Assembly (NCBI RefSeq): GCF_001519055.1
Contig: NZ_KQ954306.1
Location: 1-46,332, forward strand
DNA: 46,332 nucleotides
Direction: 5' to 3'
Source: Novosphingobium sp. Fuku2-ISO-50
GTDB lineage: Bacteria; Pseudomonadota; Alphaproteobacteria; Sphingomonadales; Sphingomonadaceae
The translations under genes were made by a program, and so were the position numbers. The notes beneath the pieces are model-generated. The model did no database searches. It saw only the letters and a program-made list of their open reading frames with translations, and was not told the DNA's origin. Of the stretch, positions 25,099 to 33,355 are shown piece by piece (the stretch's first letter is position 1; every line of letters starts with the position of its first letter).

Positions 25099-25550
25099 CT
25101 CACGCGCACCGCGCGGAACAGGGGTAGCTGGCTGCCCTGGTCGTGCGTCGTAAATTCGGTCGCCAACACCTCCAGATGAGGGTCGAGGCGCAAGATTAGG
25201 CTGTCGCGCCCTTCGCGATCCGTAAACACCGCGTTTTCCGCCAATAGCTCTCCGTCCTCCATGCCGCGTAGCGCCAGCACACATCCACGCAACGCCGGGA
25301 ACGATATGCCGACGAGGAGCTCGCGGAGCGCGATGAGCAGGTCGACATGCGCGTGAAGCTCGATCCGGAACCGTTCGCGCAGCACGACCGCAAGACGGAG
25401 GATCAGGACCGACTGCCAGCCGTAGAGCGCCGGGCGGCCAGGTCCGCCAGGTGCGACATCGGGTCGCACCAGCCCGCGCCGGTGCGTCCACTCGCGCAGC
25501 TGGTCGGCCGAAAGGCCAGTCAAGCGCAAAACGTCGCGCGCCGGTACCAT
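25095..25550 (-). CDS. MerR-like HTH regulator of the methyltransferase-PIN operon
   Basis: The predicted product has 151 residues from ATG 25550, preceded by GGAGGAAC. The N-terminus (VPARDVLRLTGLSADQLREWTHRRGLVRPDV, then GRPALYGWQSVLILRLAVVLR) is the winged HTH of the MerR family. The rest (ELHAHVDLLIALRELLVGIS, LILRLDPHLEVL) is not a known metal- or drug-binding tail. Its stop overlaps the methyltransferase start (ATGA), so the operon is HTH, methyltransferase, PIN. It may autoregulate the operon or take the role of an antitoxin. Confidence 0.8.
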   Translation of the reverse strand: MVPARDVLRLTGLSADQLREWTHRRGLVRPDVAPGGPGRPALYGWQSVLILRLAVVLRERFRIELHAHVDLLIALRELLVGISFPALRGCVLALRGMEDGELLAENAVFTDREGRDSLILRLDPHLEVLATEFTTHDQGSQLPLFRAVRVR

Positions 25551-26036
25551 GTTCCTCCATATCAAGCGGGTTACGGACCCGCTTTACATTGCACAAACGG
25601 GGATTTCACCCGCTTTGCTGATACAAAGTGGGTAGCATCCCCGCTTCGTGTTGTCGAGCCTTGGCCCTTGCCCGAACGCCGTTCCTGGACTGGATTGGAA
25701 GGATGCCGTGGTCGCGGTAATGCGTACTGCCGCCCGATTACTGCAGTTGGCCCGCGACGTATTGAACGGCCGCTTTTAGGGATGCATTGGGCTCCGCTGA
25801 ACGACGGGTTTTGGGGCGCGTAGCCGACCGGCGGAAGTCCAATTTCTGAAAGACCGGTTCCGGCGAGAGCCGACGCTCCAGAGGCAGCAGCGGAACGGCG
25901 TAACTTGGTCGCAAGCTGACGCCAGTGCATAACCGTGGGAGCGGCAGCTTGTGGCCTTTTGGTTTTCGTAACCTGCCGTTTCGGTTAGTCCGCAATAGCG
26001 GCCCCAAGGCGCGCGGCGCACATCTGCGCGTCACGC
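25551..26036. other. Intergenic segment at the right edge of the methyltransferase-PIN insertion
   Basis: I see no credible gene in these 486 bp; the open frames are Arg/Ser/Pro-rich shadows. It should hold the promoter of the leftward MerR-like gene. The words GGACCCGCTTTACATTGCACAA and GGGGATTTCACCCGCTTTG just upstream of that gene share CCCGCTTT repeats (25577-25650 region) and could be operator half-sites. The right part (25730-26030) resembles decayed filler with a GCTGAACGACGGGTT word similar to one at about 22070 on the other side of the operon. Confidence 0.35.
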
Positions 26037-27347
26037 CTACGCGGTCGCGAACCGCGTCGCATGTTCCCTGATCTGCGCGATGATGGCGGTGTCGGTGTCG
26101 AAATTGCCGTACCAGCCTTGGGGTTCGTGGGGTGGGTCGCCCATCAGCGGGTCGCCGGGGTGCCAGCGGTGGTCGGGGCGGGGGGTGCGGGCTTCGCCGT
26201 TCCAGGCCCAGAAATTGGTGCCTGCGATCGGGCCGCCGGTGGCGAGGCTGGTTTCGGCGGCGCCGTGGATCAGGCGGTAATAGCGTTGGCGGAATGTCGT
26301 GGGGACTTGCGGGTCATAAAGCTCGCCGTCGCGGGGGAAGCCGAATTCTTCGATGACCAGCGGTTTGCCGAGCGTGGTGGCGAGGCGGACGTGGGTGGCG
26401 AGGTAGGCTTCGACGCGTGTCCTTCCGGCGCCCCATGTTCCGGCCAGATTCTTGCCGTCGACCCAGCCCCAATTGAGCGGCCAGACATGCGCGGTCAGGT
26501 AATCGATCGAGCGGTGGGCGCGCAGCACGATGTCTTCGCGGCCCGCGCTGGCGATCGTGCCTTCCATGCCGAGCGAGACCATGTGATTGGGATCGAGGCT
26601 GCGGATCAGCGCGGCGCTGTCGTCGATCCATGCGTAATAGCCGGGCAGCACGCGCTCCATGATGTCCGGGCTGACGCCGGGGCGCGGTTCGTTGCACAAT
26701 TGCCAGGCCATCAGCGCGTGATCGTCGCGATAGGCGCGGCCCGTGACCGTATTGACCCGCCCGACCAGTGCGCGGACCCAGCCGAAGAAGCGCGCGACGG
26801 CCGCCTTGTTGGCGTAAAACGCACTGCCCGCGTCGGGGAAGGCGGGCCAGGGATGCGCGGGGTCGTTGTTATCGAGATACTGCCCGGTTTCATACCACAG
26901 CAGCGTCATCATGCCGCCCGACCATTCCCAATTGTTGGTCAGGTACAACACGCCGGTCATGTCGCGGCGGGCGAGTTCCGCCATGGCATGGTCGAGCCCG
27001 ATCAGCAGCGCCTCGTTGTGTTCCCCGGCGCGGTTGATGAAGCCGGGGGTGACGCTGGCGCGCAAGGGGCCCTCTTCGGCCCCGGCCAGGAGGCGCACAT
27101 TGGTCACGCCCATCGCGCGCAGCCGGTCCAGCTCGCGCCCCAATCGCGCGCGGCCCGCGACGGGATCGGCGCCGAGCCAGGCGAGATACCAGACATTGGC
27201 CCCGGCATAGCGCAGCGGGCGGCCATCGCGGACAAAGCCGGTGCCGATGCGGCGGACAAAGCGATCGGGCGCGGCCCAGGCGCCGGTTGCCGCGAAAGGC
27301 GCGGCGCCGAGCGCGGCAAGGGCGGTGCGTCGGTTGATCGGGACCAT
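26037..27347 (-). CDS. GH5-family glycoside hydrolase (endo-beta-mannanase-like)
   Basis: The predicted product has 436 residues from ATG 27347, which has AAGGAAG upstream. It has an export signal with a twin-arginine pair (INRRTALAALGAAPFAATGAWA), possibly Tat. The TIM-barrel features are GANVWYLAW, GVTNVRLLAG, WQLCNEPRPG (acid/base Glu220) and KPLVIEEFGFPRDGE (nucleophile Glu333/334), as in GH5 mannanases. It would cleave internal beta-mannosidic or related bonds in the periplasm or outside. It is last in the receptor-GH3-GH5 series, 29 bp after the GH3 gene; a short TTTATGGGCAG repeat lies in that gap. Substrate (mannan or glucomannan) is an inference from the family. Confidence 0.85.
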   Translation of the reverse strand: MVPINRRTALAALGAAPFAATGAWAAPDRFVRRIGTGFVRDGRPLRYAGANVWYLAWLGADPVAGRARLGRELDRLRAMGVTNVRLLAGAEEGPLRASVTPGFINRAGEHNEALLIGLDHAMAELARRDMTGVLYLTNNWEWSGGMMTLLWYETGQYLDNNDPAHPWPAFPDAGSAFYANKAAVARFFGWVRALVGRVNTVTGRAYRDDHALMAWQLCNEPRPGVSPDIMERVLPGYYAWIDDSAALIRSLDPNHMVSLGMEGTIASAGREDIVLRAHRSIDYLTAHVWPLNWGWVDGKNLAGTWGAGRTRVEAYLATHVRLATTLGKPLVIEEFGFPRDGELYDPQVPTTFRQRYYRLIHGAAETSLATGGPIAGTNFWAWNGEARTPRPDHRWHPGDPLMGDPPHEPQGWYGNFDTDTAIIAQIREHATRFATA

Positions 27348-27376
27348 GGGCGCTTCCTTTATGGGCAGAACAGGCT

Positions 27377-29866
27377 TTATGGGCAGGGCAGGATCTGTTC
27401 GGCGTCGTTGCCCAGGCGCACTTCGCCGATGGTGACATCGCCCGGCCCGTCGAGTGTCAGGCGAAAGGCTTCGCCAAGGTGCGCCATATCGGCGCCATGC
27501 GCGGCAAGGCATTTGAGCGGCAGGCCATAGCGCACCCAATGATCGCTCGCGGGCAGGGCCATCGCAACCTCTGCGTGGCACGCCGGTTCGTCGCAGGCCG
27601 CGCCGAGCGACGCATGCGCCGGGGCCTGCGCCACGCGCGCGGTGAGCAGCAGCATGACATCGCCATTGGTTTCACGCGCCAGATCGAGCGGGGCGGGGGC
27701 GGACAGGGCGATGGTTGCCGAACCCGAGCTCACGGCAAAGCGCCGCGCGCCTTCCTGCACCGCGAAATCGACCGCAGAAATGTGGACACGTCCGCCCAGC
27801 GCTTCGGCGGGCACGGCGGTCAGGCGGGTCGATCCGCTGCCATCGGGCGCCTCGACGCGCAGCGACCAGCCGCTGCCGGGCTGACCATTGGCAAACCAGC
27901 GGCGCGCGTCGATCGCGGGGGGCACGCCGGGGTCTTCGGACAAGGGCGCCCAGCCGCGCGTCCGGTCATGCCAGGTCAGGCCATAGCCAAAGGGAAACAG
28001 CGCGCCGTCGCTCGCCCGCGCGGTACGCGGCCATGCCGTCGGCAGGCGCCCGGTGATGGGAAAGCGCGGATGGCCCTGCGCATCGCCGACCAGCACATCG
28101 GCCAGGCCTTCGCCCTCGCTGCCCGGCAGCCAGGCGACGACAAAGGCATCGGCGGCATTGAGCGCGGGATTGATGAACAAGGGTCGCCCGGTCAGCATGA
28201 CGGCGACGACCGGGATATGCTGCGCGCGCAGGTGGCGCATGGTTTCCCACGGCGCAGTCAGCTCCGGCGTCAGTTGCAAGGATTTGAGATCGCCCTGAAA
28301 TTCGGCATAAGGGCGCTCGCCGAAGACGACCACGGCGGCATCGGGCTTTTGCGTATAATGGCCATCGGGCGACAGTTCGGCACTGCCGCCGCCGGATTCG
28401 ACCGCCGATTTCAGCCCCTGCCACAGCGAGGTGGCGCCGGGGAAATCGGCGCGGGTCAGCCCGGTGCCCTGCCAACTGATCGTCCACCCGCCCGAGGCGC
28501 GGGCGAGATCGTCGGCGCCGTCGCCCGCCACCAACAGCCGCGCGCGGGCCTTGAGCGGCAGGACGCCATCGTTTTTCAGCAGGACCAGCGATTTGCGCAC
28601 CGCTTCGCGCGCAACGGCGCGGTGCGCGGCATTGCCGAGCAAGCCCCATTGTCCGGCCAGCGGGCGCGTTGACGGTGCGCCCGCTTCGAACAGGCCGAGC
28701 CGCGCCTTGACGCGCAGGATGCGCGCCACCGCATCGTCGATCCGCGCCATCGGGATCACCCCGGCGCGCGTTTCGGCGATCAGGCTGGTGACCATGTCTT
28801 TCCAGCTGTCGGGCGCCATGATCATGTCGACGCCGGCGAGCACGGCCTGCGGGCAGGCGGCATTGGTGCAGCCTTCGACCTGACCATGCGCGTTCCAGTC
28901 GGATACGACGAAGCCGCCGAAATCCATGCGGTCTTTCAACACGCCGGTCAAAAGCCCGGCGTTGCCGGTCATCTTGCGGCCCTGCCAACTGGAAAAGCTG
29001 GCCATGACGGTGGCGACGCCGCCTTCGATGGCCGGGCCATAGGGCGCCCCGTGAATATCGCGCAGCGCGGTCTCGCTGATCGTGGCATCGCCCTGATCGA
29101 TGCCGTTGGTCGTGGCGCCGTCGCCGATGAAATGCTTGGTCGAGGCAATGACTTTGCCATGCGCGATCAGGTCGCGGCCATTGGGCGGGCCCTGCAGCCC
29201 GCGCAGCATGGCGCCGACATAGCGGCTGACGAGCGCGGGATCGGACGAATAACCCTCGTAGGCGCGGCCCCAGCGATAATCCTGCGGCACGGTGACTGTC
29301 GGGGCGAATGTCCAGTCGATCCCGGTGACGCGGATCTCGCTTGCGGTCACGGTGCCGATGCGTTCGACCAGATCGGGATCATGCGTCGCGCCGAGCGCGA
29401 TATTGTGCGGAAACAGCGTCGCGCCGATGATGTTGGAATGGCCGTGAATGGCATCGGTGCCCCACAGGACCGGAATGCCGACGCCGCCCGCCGACCGATC
29501 GGTCGAGGCGGTCCAATAGGCATCGGCGAGGCGAAGCCAGTCTTGCGCGGGGGCCTTGTCATTGCCGCCCGGGCCGCTGTTGCCGCCATTGAGCACCGCG
29601 CCGAGGTGATAGCGGCGCACATCGTCGGGCGTGGTGCAGCAGATGTCGCCCTGCACCAATTGGCCGATCTTTTCCTCCAGCGTCATGCGCGCCAGAAGCT
29701 CTGCTATGCGCGCTTCTGTGCCCGCATCGCGGGTGACGGGGTAGCGGTATGCCGGCCAGATCGCCGGATGCGCGGTGCCGGGCGTTTCCGCCTGGGCCGA
29801 TTGCGCCATGGCGAGCGCTGCGAGGACAAGCGGGCGCAGGCGCCGGTGGGTGCGAGCACGGGTCAT
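27377..29866 (-). CDS. GH3-family exo-beta-glucosidase
   Basis: The predicted product has 829 residues. Signal peptide to about AQA (residue 26). The GH3 (alpha/beta)8 domain has LLARMTLEEKIGQLVQGD, GTDAIHGHSN, STKHFIGDGAT and GFVVSDWNAHGQV with nucleophile Asp323. The second alpha/beta domain follows (SLVLLKNDGVLPLK, PDAAVVVFGERPYAEFQGD). The C-terminal ~200 residues form an extra beta-rich domain of the kind found in ExoP-like glucosidases. It releases glucose from beta-linked oligosaccharides produced by the GH5 enzyme. The ATG at 29866 has no good ribosome site, so expression may depend on coupling or be modest. Confidence 0.92.
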   Translation of the reverse strand: MTRARTHRRLRPLVLAALAMAQSAQAETPGTAHPAIWPAYRYPVTRDAGTEARIAELLARMTLEEKIGQLVQGDICCTTPDDVRRYHLGAVLNGGNSGPGGNDKAPAQDWLRLADAYWTASTDRSAGGVGIPVLWGTDAIHGHSNIIGATLFPHNIALGATHDPDLVERIGTVTASEIRVTGIDWTFAPTVTVPQDYRWGRAYEGYSSDPALVSRYVGAMLRGLQGPPNGRDLIAHGKVIASTKHFIGDGATTNGIDQGDATISETALRDIHGAPYGPAIEGGVATVMASFSSWQGRKMTGNAGLLTGVLKDRMDFGGFVVSDWNAHGQVEGCTNAACPQAVLAGVDMIMAPDSWKDMVTSLIAETRAGVIPMARIDDAVARILRVKARLGLFEAGAPSTRPLAGQWGLLGNAAHRAVAREAVRKSLVLLKNDGVLPLKARARLLVAGDGADDLARASGGWTISWQGTGLTRADFPGATSLWQGLKSAVESGGGSAELSPDGHYTQKPDAAVVVFGERPYAEFQGDLKSLQLTPELTAPWETMRHLRAQHIPVVAVMLTGRPLFINPALNAADAFVVAWLPGSEGEGLADVLVGDAQGHPRFPITGRLPTAWPRTARASDGALFPFGYGLTWHDRTRGWAPLSEDPGVPPAIDARRWFANGQPGSGWSLRVEAPDGSGSTRLTAVPAEALGGRVHISAVDFAVQEGARRFAVSSGSATIALSAPAPLDLARETNGDVMLLLTARVAQAPAHASLGAACDEPACHAEVAMALPASDHWVRYGLPLKCLAAHGADMAHLGEAFRLTLDGPGDVTIGEVRLGNDAEQILPCP

Positions 29867-29895
29867 CGGGGAGGGGCAGCTTTCGCGAAAAAGGA

Positions 29896-29925
29896 TGCGG
29901 CCGCCGTGAGGGAATGGCGGCCGCA
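29896..29925 (-). terminator. Hairpin with T-tract between the receptor and GH3 genes
   Basis: TGCGGCCGCC (29896-29905) and GGCGGCCGCA (29916-29925) are perfect 10-bp arms with a 10-nt loop. Read on the minus strand, the stem is followed by ATCCTTTTT, a fair T-tract, nine bases after the receptor stop. It would terminate or attenuate transcription so that the receptor is made in excess over the glycosidases. Confidence 0.7.
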
Positions 29926-29933
29926 GGGAGGGA

Positions 29934-32900
29934 TCAGTACTTGAACTTGGCGCCGAAGAACACGCGCCGACCGGAGTTGAAATAGGTGAACGGTTCGTTG
30001 GTCCACTGCATGTAGGTGTGCTGCGCGGCTTTGGTGATGTTCTGCGCCGAGAACACCAGGCCGAAGTTTGCGTTTACGTCATAGCCGAGCTGACCGTCGA
30101 GCTGACCATAGGGCGCCGAGAAGATTTCATAGGTCTTCTGATTGCCGTACTGGTCGGGGAACGAGAACGTTGCCCCGGCGCCCGAATCGTTGATCGCCTT
30201 GCTGCGCCACGAATAGGACAGCCGGGCCGAAAAGCCGTGCGATTCATAGAACGCGTTGGCGGTAAACGCATGCTTTGAAACGCCCGGGATCGGCGCGGTG
30301 GTCGTGAACGAAGTCGGCAGGTTTGCGCTCGATTGCGACAGCGTGTAGTTCGCCGCGACGCCAAAGCCCTTGAGCAAGCCGTCGTGCGCCTGCCACTGGG
30401 CGCCCAGTTCGAGGCCCCAGATCCAGCCCGACCCGGCGTTTTCGGGTTTGGTCACATCGGAGGTCGTGCCGCCGAAATCGTCGCCCACCAAAGTCGGGAC
30501 GCTCAGCGTTTCGACGAAGTTCTGCACTTTCTTGTAGAATGCGGCGACGCTGACCATCGAGCCCGGCGCGAAATAGTTTTCGTAATCGGCGACGCCCTGC
30601 CATGCCCGATAGGGATCGAGCTGGGCATTGCCCGCCGTGCCGCCCGCAAAGGCGTAACCATCGGCGAGGCCGGTGGTGACATTGGTCCGCCCGCCGGTCT
30701 GGCGCGTGAAGTTGTAGCTGTTGCCCAGGCCAAGCGAAAACAGGTCTTGCGCGGCGACGACTTTTGCCGCGCCAAAGCGGAAAATCTGCCGATCGGTCAG
30801 CTTGTATTCGAAATTCAGCGACGGCAGCACGTCGTTATAGTGCCGGTCGGTCGTCACCGGGACATTGTTCGAATTGACCCCGTTCCACGACGCGGTGCCA
30901 TAGAATGTCGGCACGGCGGCGGTCTGCGCGTTGTTGATGGTCAGCCAGGTGGAAACGAAGCGCACGCCAAGGTTGAGGTGATACCGCGCGCCTTTGCCGC
31001 CCAGATCGGCCATCAGGTAAGTGGCGAGCGTCTTGTCGCTGACCATGAACGAGCTCAGCGTGTCTTCGAAGAAGCGCTCGGTATTGTTGCTGCCGCCGCC
31101 GCCTTGCTGCCACACGGTCTGAAGATACGTCGACGGATTGGTCATGCCGCCGGTCCACGGGTTCTTGACAATCATCGAGCCGACGCCAAAGCCGTTGACG
31201 GCCATGGCCAGATTGGGATTGGACACCGCTGTCGAATAGGGCAGCGCGGCATAGCCGGGATCAAGGTAATAGACGTTGTTGCCGCCGACAGACGACTGGC
31301 AGCAATTGGCAATCGGGGTGCCGTCGGGCGCGGAGATCAGATAGCGCCCGAAAATCTGCGTGACGTCGTGGCCTGCGCCGCGCACGCCCGCTTCGATCGT
31401 GATGTCGGGCTTGACGTCCCAGGCGGCGTCGGTGTGAACATCCCAGGCGGTCTGCTTCGTCCTGTTGGCCCAGGCCCAGTTCGATTTGAACAGGACATTG
31501 TTGGGGTTCGACAGAATGTCGGAATTGTAGCCCACGCTCGGCAGGCCCGAAGTGCCGCCATTGGCCCAGTCGAACGTATAGCCCGGCGTGCCGCCCGTGC
31601 CGCAGGTCGAGGCGCCGTTGTTACAACCCGGAGCCGACGTCGTGGGATTGCCCGAGAACGAATTGTAGCGGCCATGTTCGACGTCGGCCTGTGCGGCCTC
31701 AAGATCGGAACCGGCGAAGGAATAGGCGCCGCCCCAGTTGAGGCGCAGCCCGTCCTTGTTGTCGAATTTCAGCTTGGCCTGGAAATTGTCGGCATGCGAG
31801 GTCGAGCCTTGATACAGCGTCGAGGTTTCGGCGCCGTTGGCATAGAACTGGCCGCTTTGCACCACGCCGTTGCTGTCGATCGACGATGCGGTGCCGGCCA
31901 TGAGCCCGGGCAGCGCGGTTCCGGGCGAAGCGGCAGTGCCGGCGGGCGAGCCCTGGCCGTTGAACCAGACTTTGTCCGAATACTGGATGTCGGTATCGTT
32001 TTCGTGGCTGTGGAACCAGATGACGCTCAGGGCCAGATCATCGCTGAGCTTGGCCGCAAACCCCGCCGATGCGCCGAAAATGCGGCGGTCGTCGTTGTCA
32101 TTGGTGAAATAGGCAAGCTGCGGGATGATGTAGTTGGTGCCGCCGTGGGCAAAGCTCGCCGCAGTCAGCCCGCCGCCGTCGGCGCCGTAGACCGGGTTGG
32201 TGACATAGTCGGTGATCAGCCACTGATTGCGGTTTTGATCCTGAAAGCTGTTGGTCAGCGTCTTTTCATGATCATAGGACAGCGATGCAAAGACGGCGAA
32301 ATTGTCGCTGACTTTATACGAAACGAACAGCGTGCCATCGGGCGTGACCGACTTGGCGCCCGACGAGAGCGTGCCGCGCACGTTGCCGGCAACCGTCAGG
32401 CCCATTTTCTGGCTCAGCGGGTCGATGGCCTTGAGATTGATCGTGCCGCCGATGCCGCCTTCGACCATCCCGGCCTGCGGGTTCTTGTAGACGTCGATCC
32501 CGCCGATTTCCTCGCTCGGCACGCCTTCGAGCGAGGCGTATTGCGCCGCCGCACCGGCGCCGCCGCCTGACGATTCGCCTGCAACGTAGAATTCGCGGCC
32601 GGTCAGAAAGGCTTCGCCGTTGAGCAAGGTGACATTCTGGCGCAGCCCGTCGATCAGGACCGAAGTGCCCTGGCCGTTGGCGCGGTCAATCTGCACGCCA
32701 GGCAGGCGTTGCAGCGATTCCGCCACGTTCTGGTCGGGGAATTTGCCGATGTCTTCGGGCGCGATCGAATCGATCATGAGGTCGGAATTGCGCTTGGTGT
32801 TGAGCGCGTTTCTGAGCGAGGCGCGATAGCCGCTGACGATGATTTCGTCGGCAGCGGGCTTGGTGCTGTCGACGGTGGTGGTCGGCTCTGCCGGTGCCGC

Positions 32901-33014
32901 GGCAGGTGTCGTTGCAGATTGGGCCAGGGCCGCAGGTGCGGACAGCGCGGCGACGATCATCGCGGATGCAGACGCAGAGCGCACAAGTGCGCTCGCCAGG
33001 TGATGGCGATTCAT
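29934..33014 (-). CDS. SusC-like large TonB-dependent glycan receptor
   Basis: The predicted product has 1026 residues from ATG 33014, with GGAGGGGA upstream. Signal peptide to about ALAQS; then a TonB-type segment (ADEIIVSGYRASLRNALNTKR) and plug (MIDSIAPEDIGKFPDQNVAESLQRLPGVQI shows the family's N-terminal signature) that ends in EGGIGGTINLKAIDPL. The barrel is long, ending in RRVFFGAKFKY. This is the receptor subclass that sphingomonads and Caulobacter use for oligosaccharides. It heads the receptor-GH3-GH5 locus, so its ligand should be an oligosaccharide from a beta-mannan or beta-glucan. Regulated probably by LacI-type repression at 33122-33135. Confidence 0.92.
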   Translation of the reverse strand: MNRHHLASALVRSASASAMIVAALSAPAALAQSATTPAAAPAEPTTTVDSTKPAADEIIVSGYRASLRNALNTKRNSDLMIDSIAPEDIGKFPDQNVAESLQRLPGVQIDRANGQGTSVLIDGLRQNVTLLNGEAFLTGREFYVAGESSGGGAGAAAQYASLEGVPSEEIGGIDVYKNPQAGMVEGGIGGTINLKAIDPLSQKMGLTVAGNVRGTLSSGAKSVTPDGTLFVSYKVSDNFAVFASLSYDHEKTLTNSFQDQNRNQWLITDYVTNPVYGADGGGLTAASFAHGGTNYIIPQLAYFTNDNDDRRIFGASAGFAAKLSDDLALSVIWFHSHENDTDIQYSDKVWFNGQGSPAGTAASPGTALPGLMAGTASSIDSNGVVQSGQFYANGAETSTLYQGSTSHADNFQAKLKFDNKDGLRLNWGGAYSFAGSDLEAAQADVEHGRYNSFSGNPTTSAPGCNNGASTCGTGGTPGYTFDWANGGTSGLPSVGYNSDILSNPNNVLFKSNWAWANRTKQTAWDVHTDAAWDVKPDITIEAGVRGAGHDVTQIFGRYLISAPDGTPIANCCQSSVGGNNVYYLDPGYAALPYSTAVSNPNLAMAVNGFGVGSMIVKNPWTGGMTNPSTYLQTVWQQGGGGSNNTERFFEDTLSSFMVSDKTLATYLMADLGGKGARYHLNLGVRFVSTWLTINNAQTAAVPTFYGTASWNGVNSNNVPVTTDRHYNDVLPSLNFEYKLTDRQIFRFGAAKVVAAQDLFSLGLGNSYNFTRQTGGRTNVTTGLADGYAFAGGTAGNAQLDPYRAWQGVADYENYFAPGSMVSVAAFYKKVQNFVETLSVPTLVGDDFGGTTSDVTKPENAGSGWIWGLELGAQWQAHDGLLKGFGVAANYTLSQSSANLPTSFTTTAPIPGVSKHAFTANAFYESHGFSARLSYSWRSKAINDSGAGATFSFPDQYGNQKTYEIFSAPYGQLDGQLGYDVNANFGLVFSAQNITKAAQHTYMQWTNEPFTYFNSGRRVFFGAKFKY

Positions 33015-33107
33015 GGGATTCCCCTCCGGTTCCGGGCTTCGCCGATTGAGCATGGGGCAGGCGTCTTGCAACGCAAGCGCAGTCCCCATGGCGTAGCCTT
33101 CGATGGC

Positions 33108-33136
33108 TGGATATGTCCGTATGACATCGATGTCAA
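33108..33136 (-). promoter_or_regulatory. Promoter of the glycan receptor with LacI-type operator
   Basis: On the minus strand TTGACA (33131-33136) and TATCCA (33108-33113) are separated by 17 bp, and a perfect 14-bp palindrome TGACATCGATGTCA (33122-33135), with the central CG typical of LacI-family operators, overlaps the -35 box. It lies about 108 bp upstream of the receptor start. The rest of the 341-bp gap to manC has no gene. Confidence 0.6.
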
Positions 33137-33355
33137 TCGTCAATCAGGCACGTTTTGGGGCGATTGTTCAGGGGGTGGTCACGCATTGCCGATGAGGTGC
33201 CTTGCGGGGGTGTCGGGCGGCGGTCAAATGGAACCGACATGGCCCAAAACCTGACGCATTTTCGACATGACACTCACTGTCCGGTACGATAAGCGACAGG
33301 ACGGTCACCATCGCAGGCGTGGTGATTTTGCTGTTGCGAAGAGAGATTCTGCGGC

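Noticed and set aside
25098..25596. Upstream extension of the methyltransferase frame by 166 residues
   Set aside because: It is Arg/Pro/Ala-rich, antiparallel in composition to the HTH gene it overlaps, and the ATGA junction at 25098 is a better start.
26061..29944. Long plus-strand frames over the GH5 and GH3 genes
   Set aside because: Both glycosidases are complete on the minus strand with signal peptides and catalytic residues; the antisense frames have none.
30333..32570. A 745-codon open frame antisense to the glycan receptor
   Set aside because: It is a GC-rich shadow: Arg/Gly/Ala/Val-rich without domain motifs, and the opposite strand encodes a complete TonB receptor.
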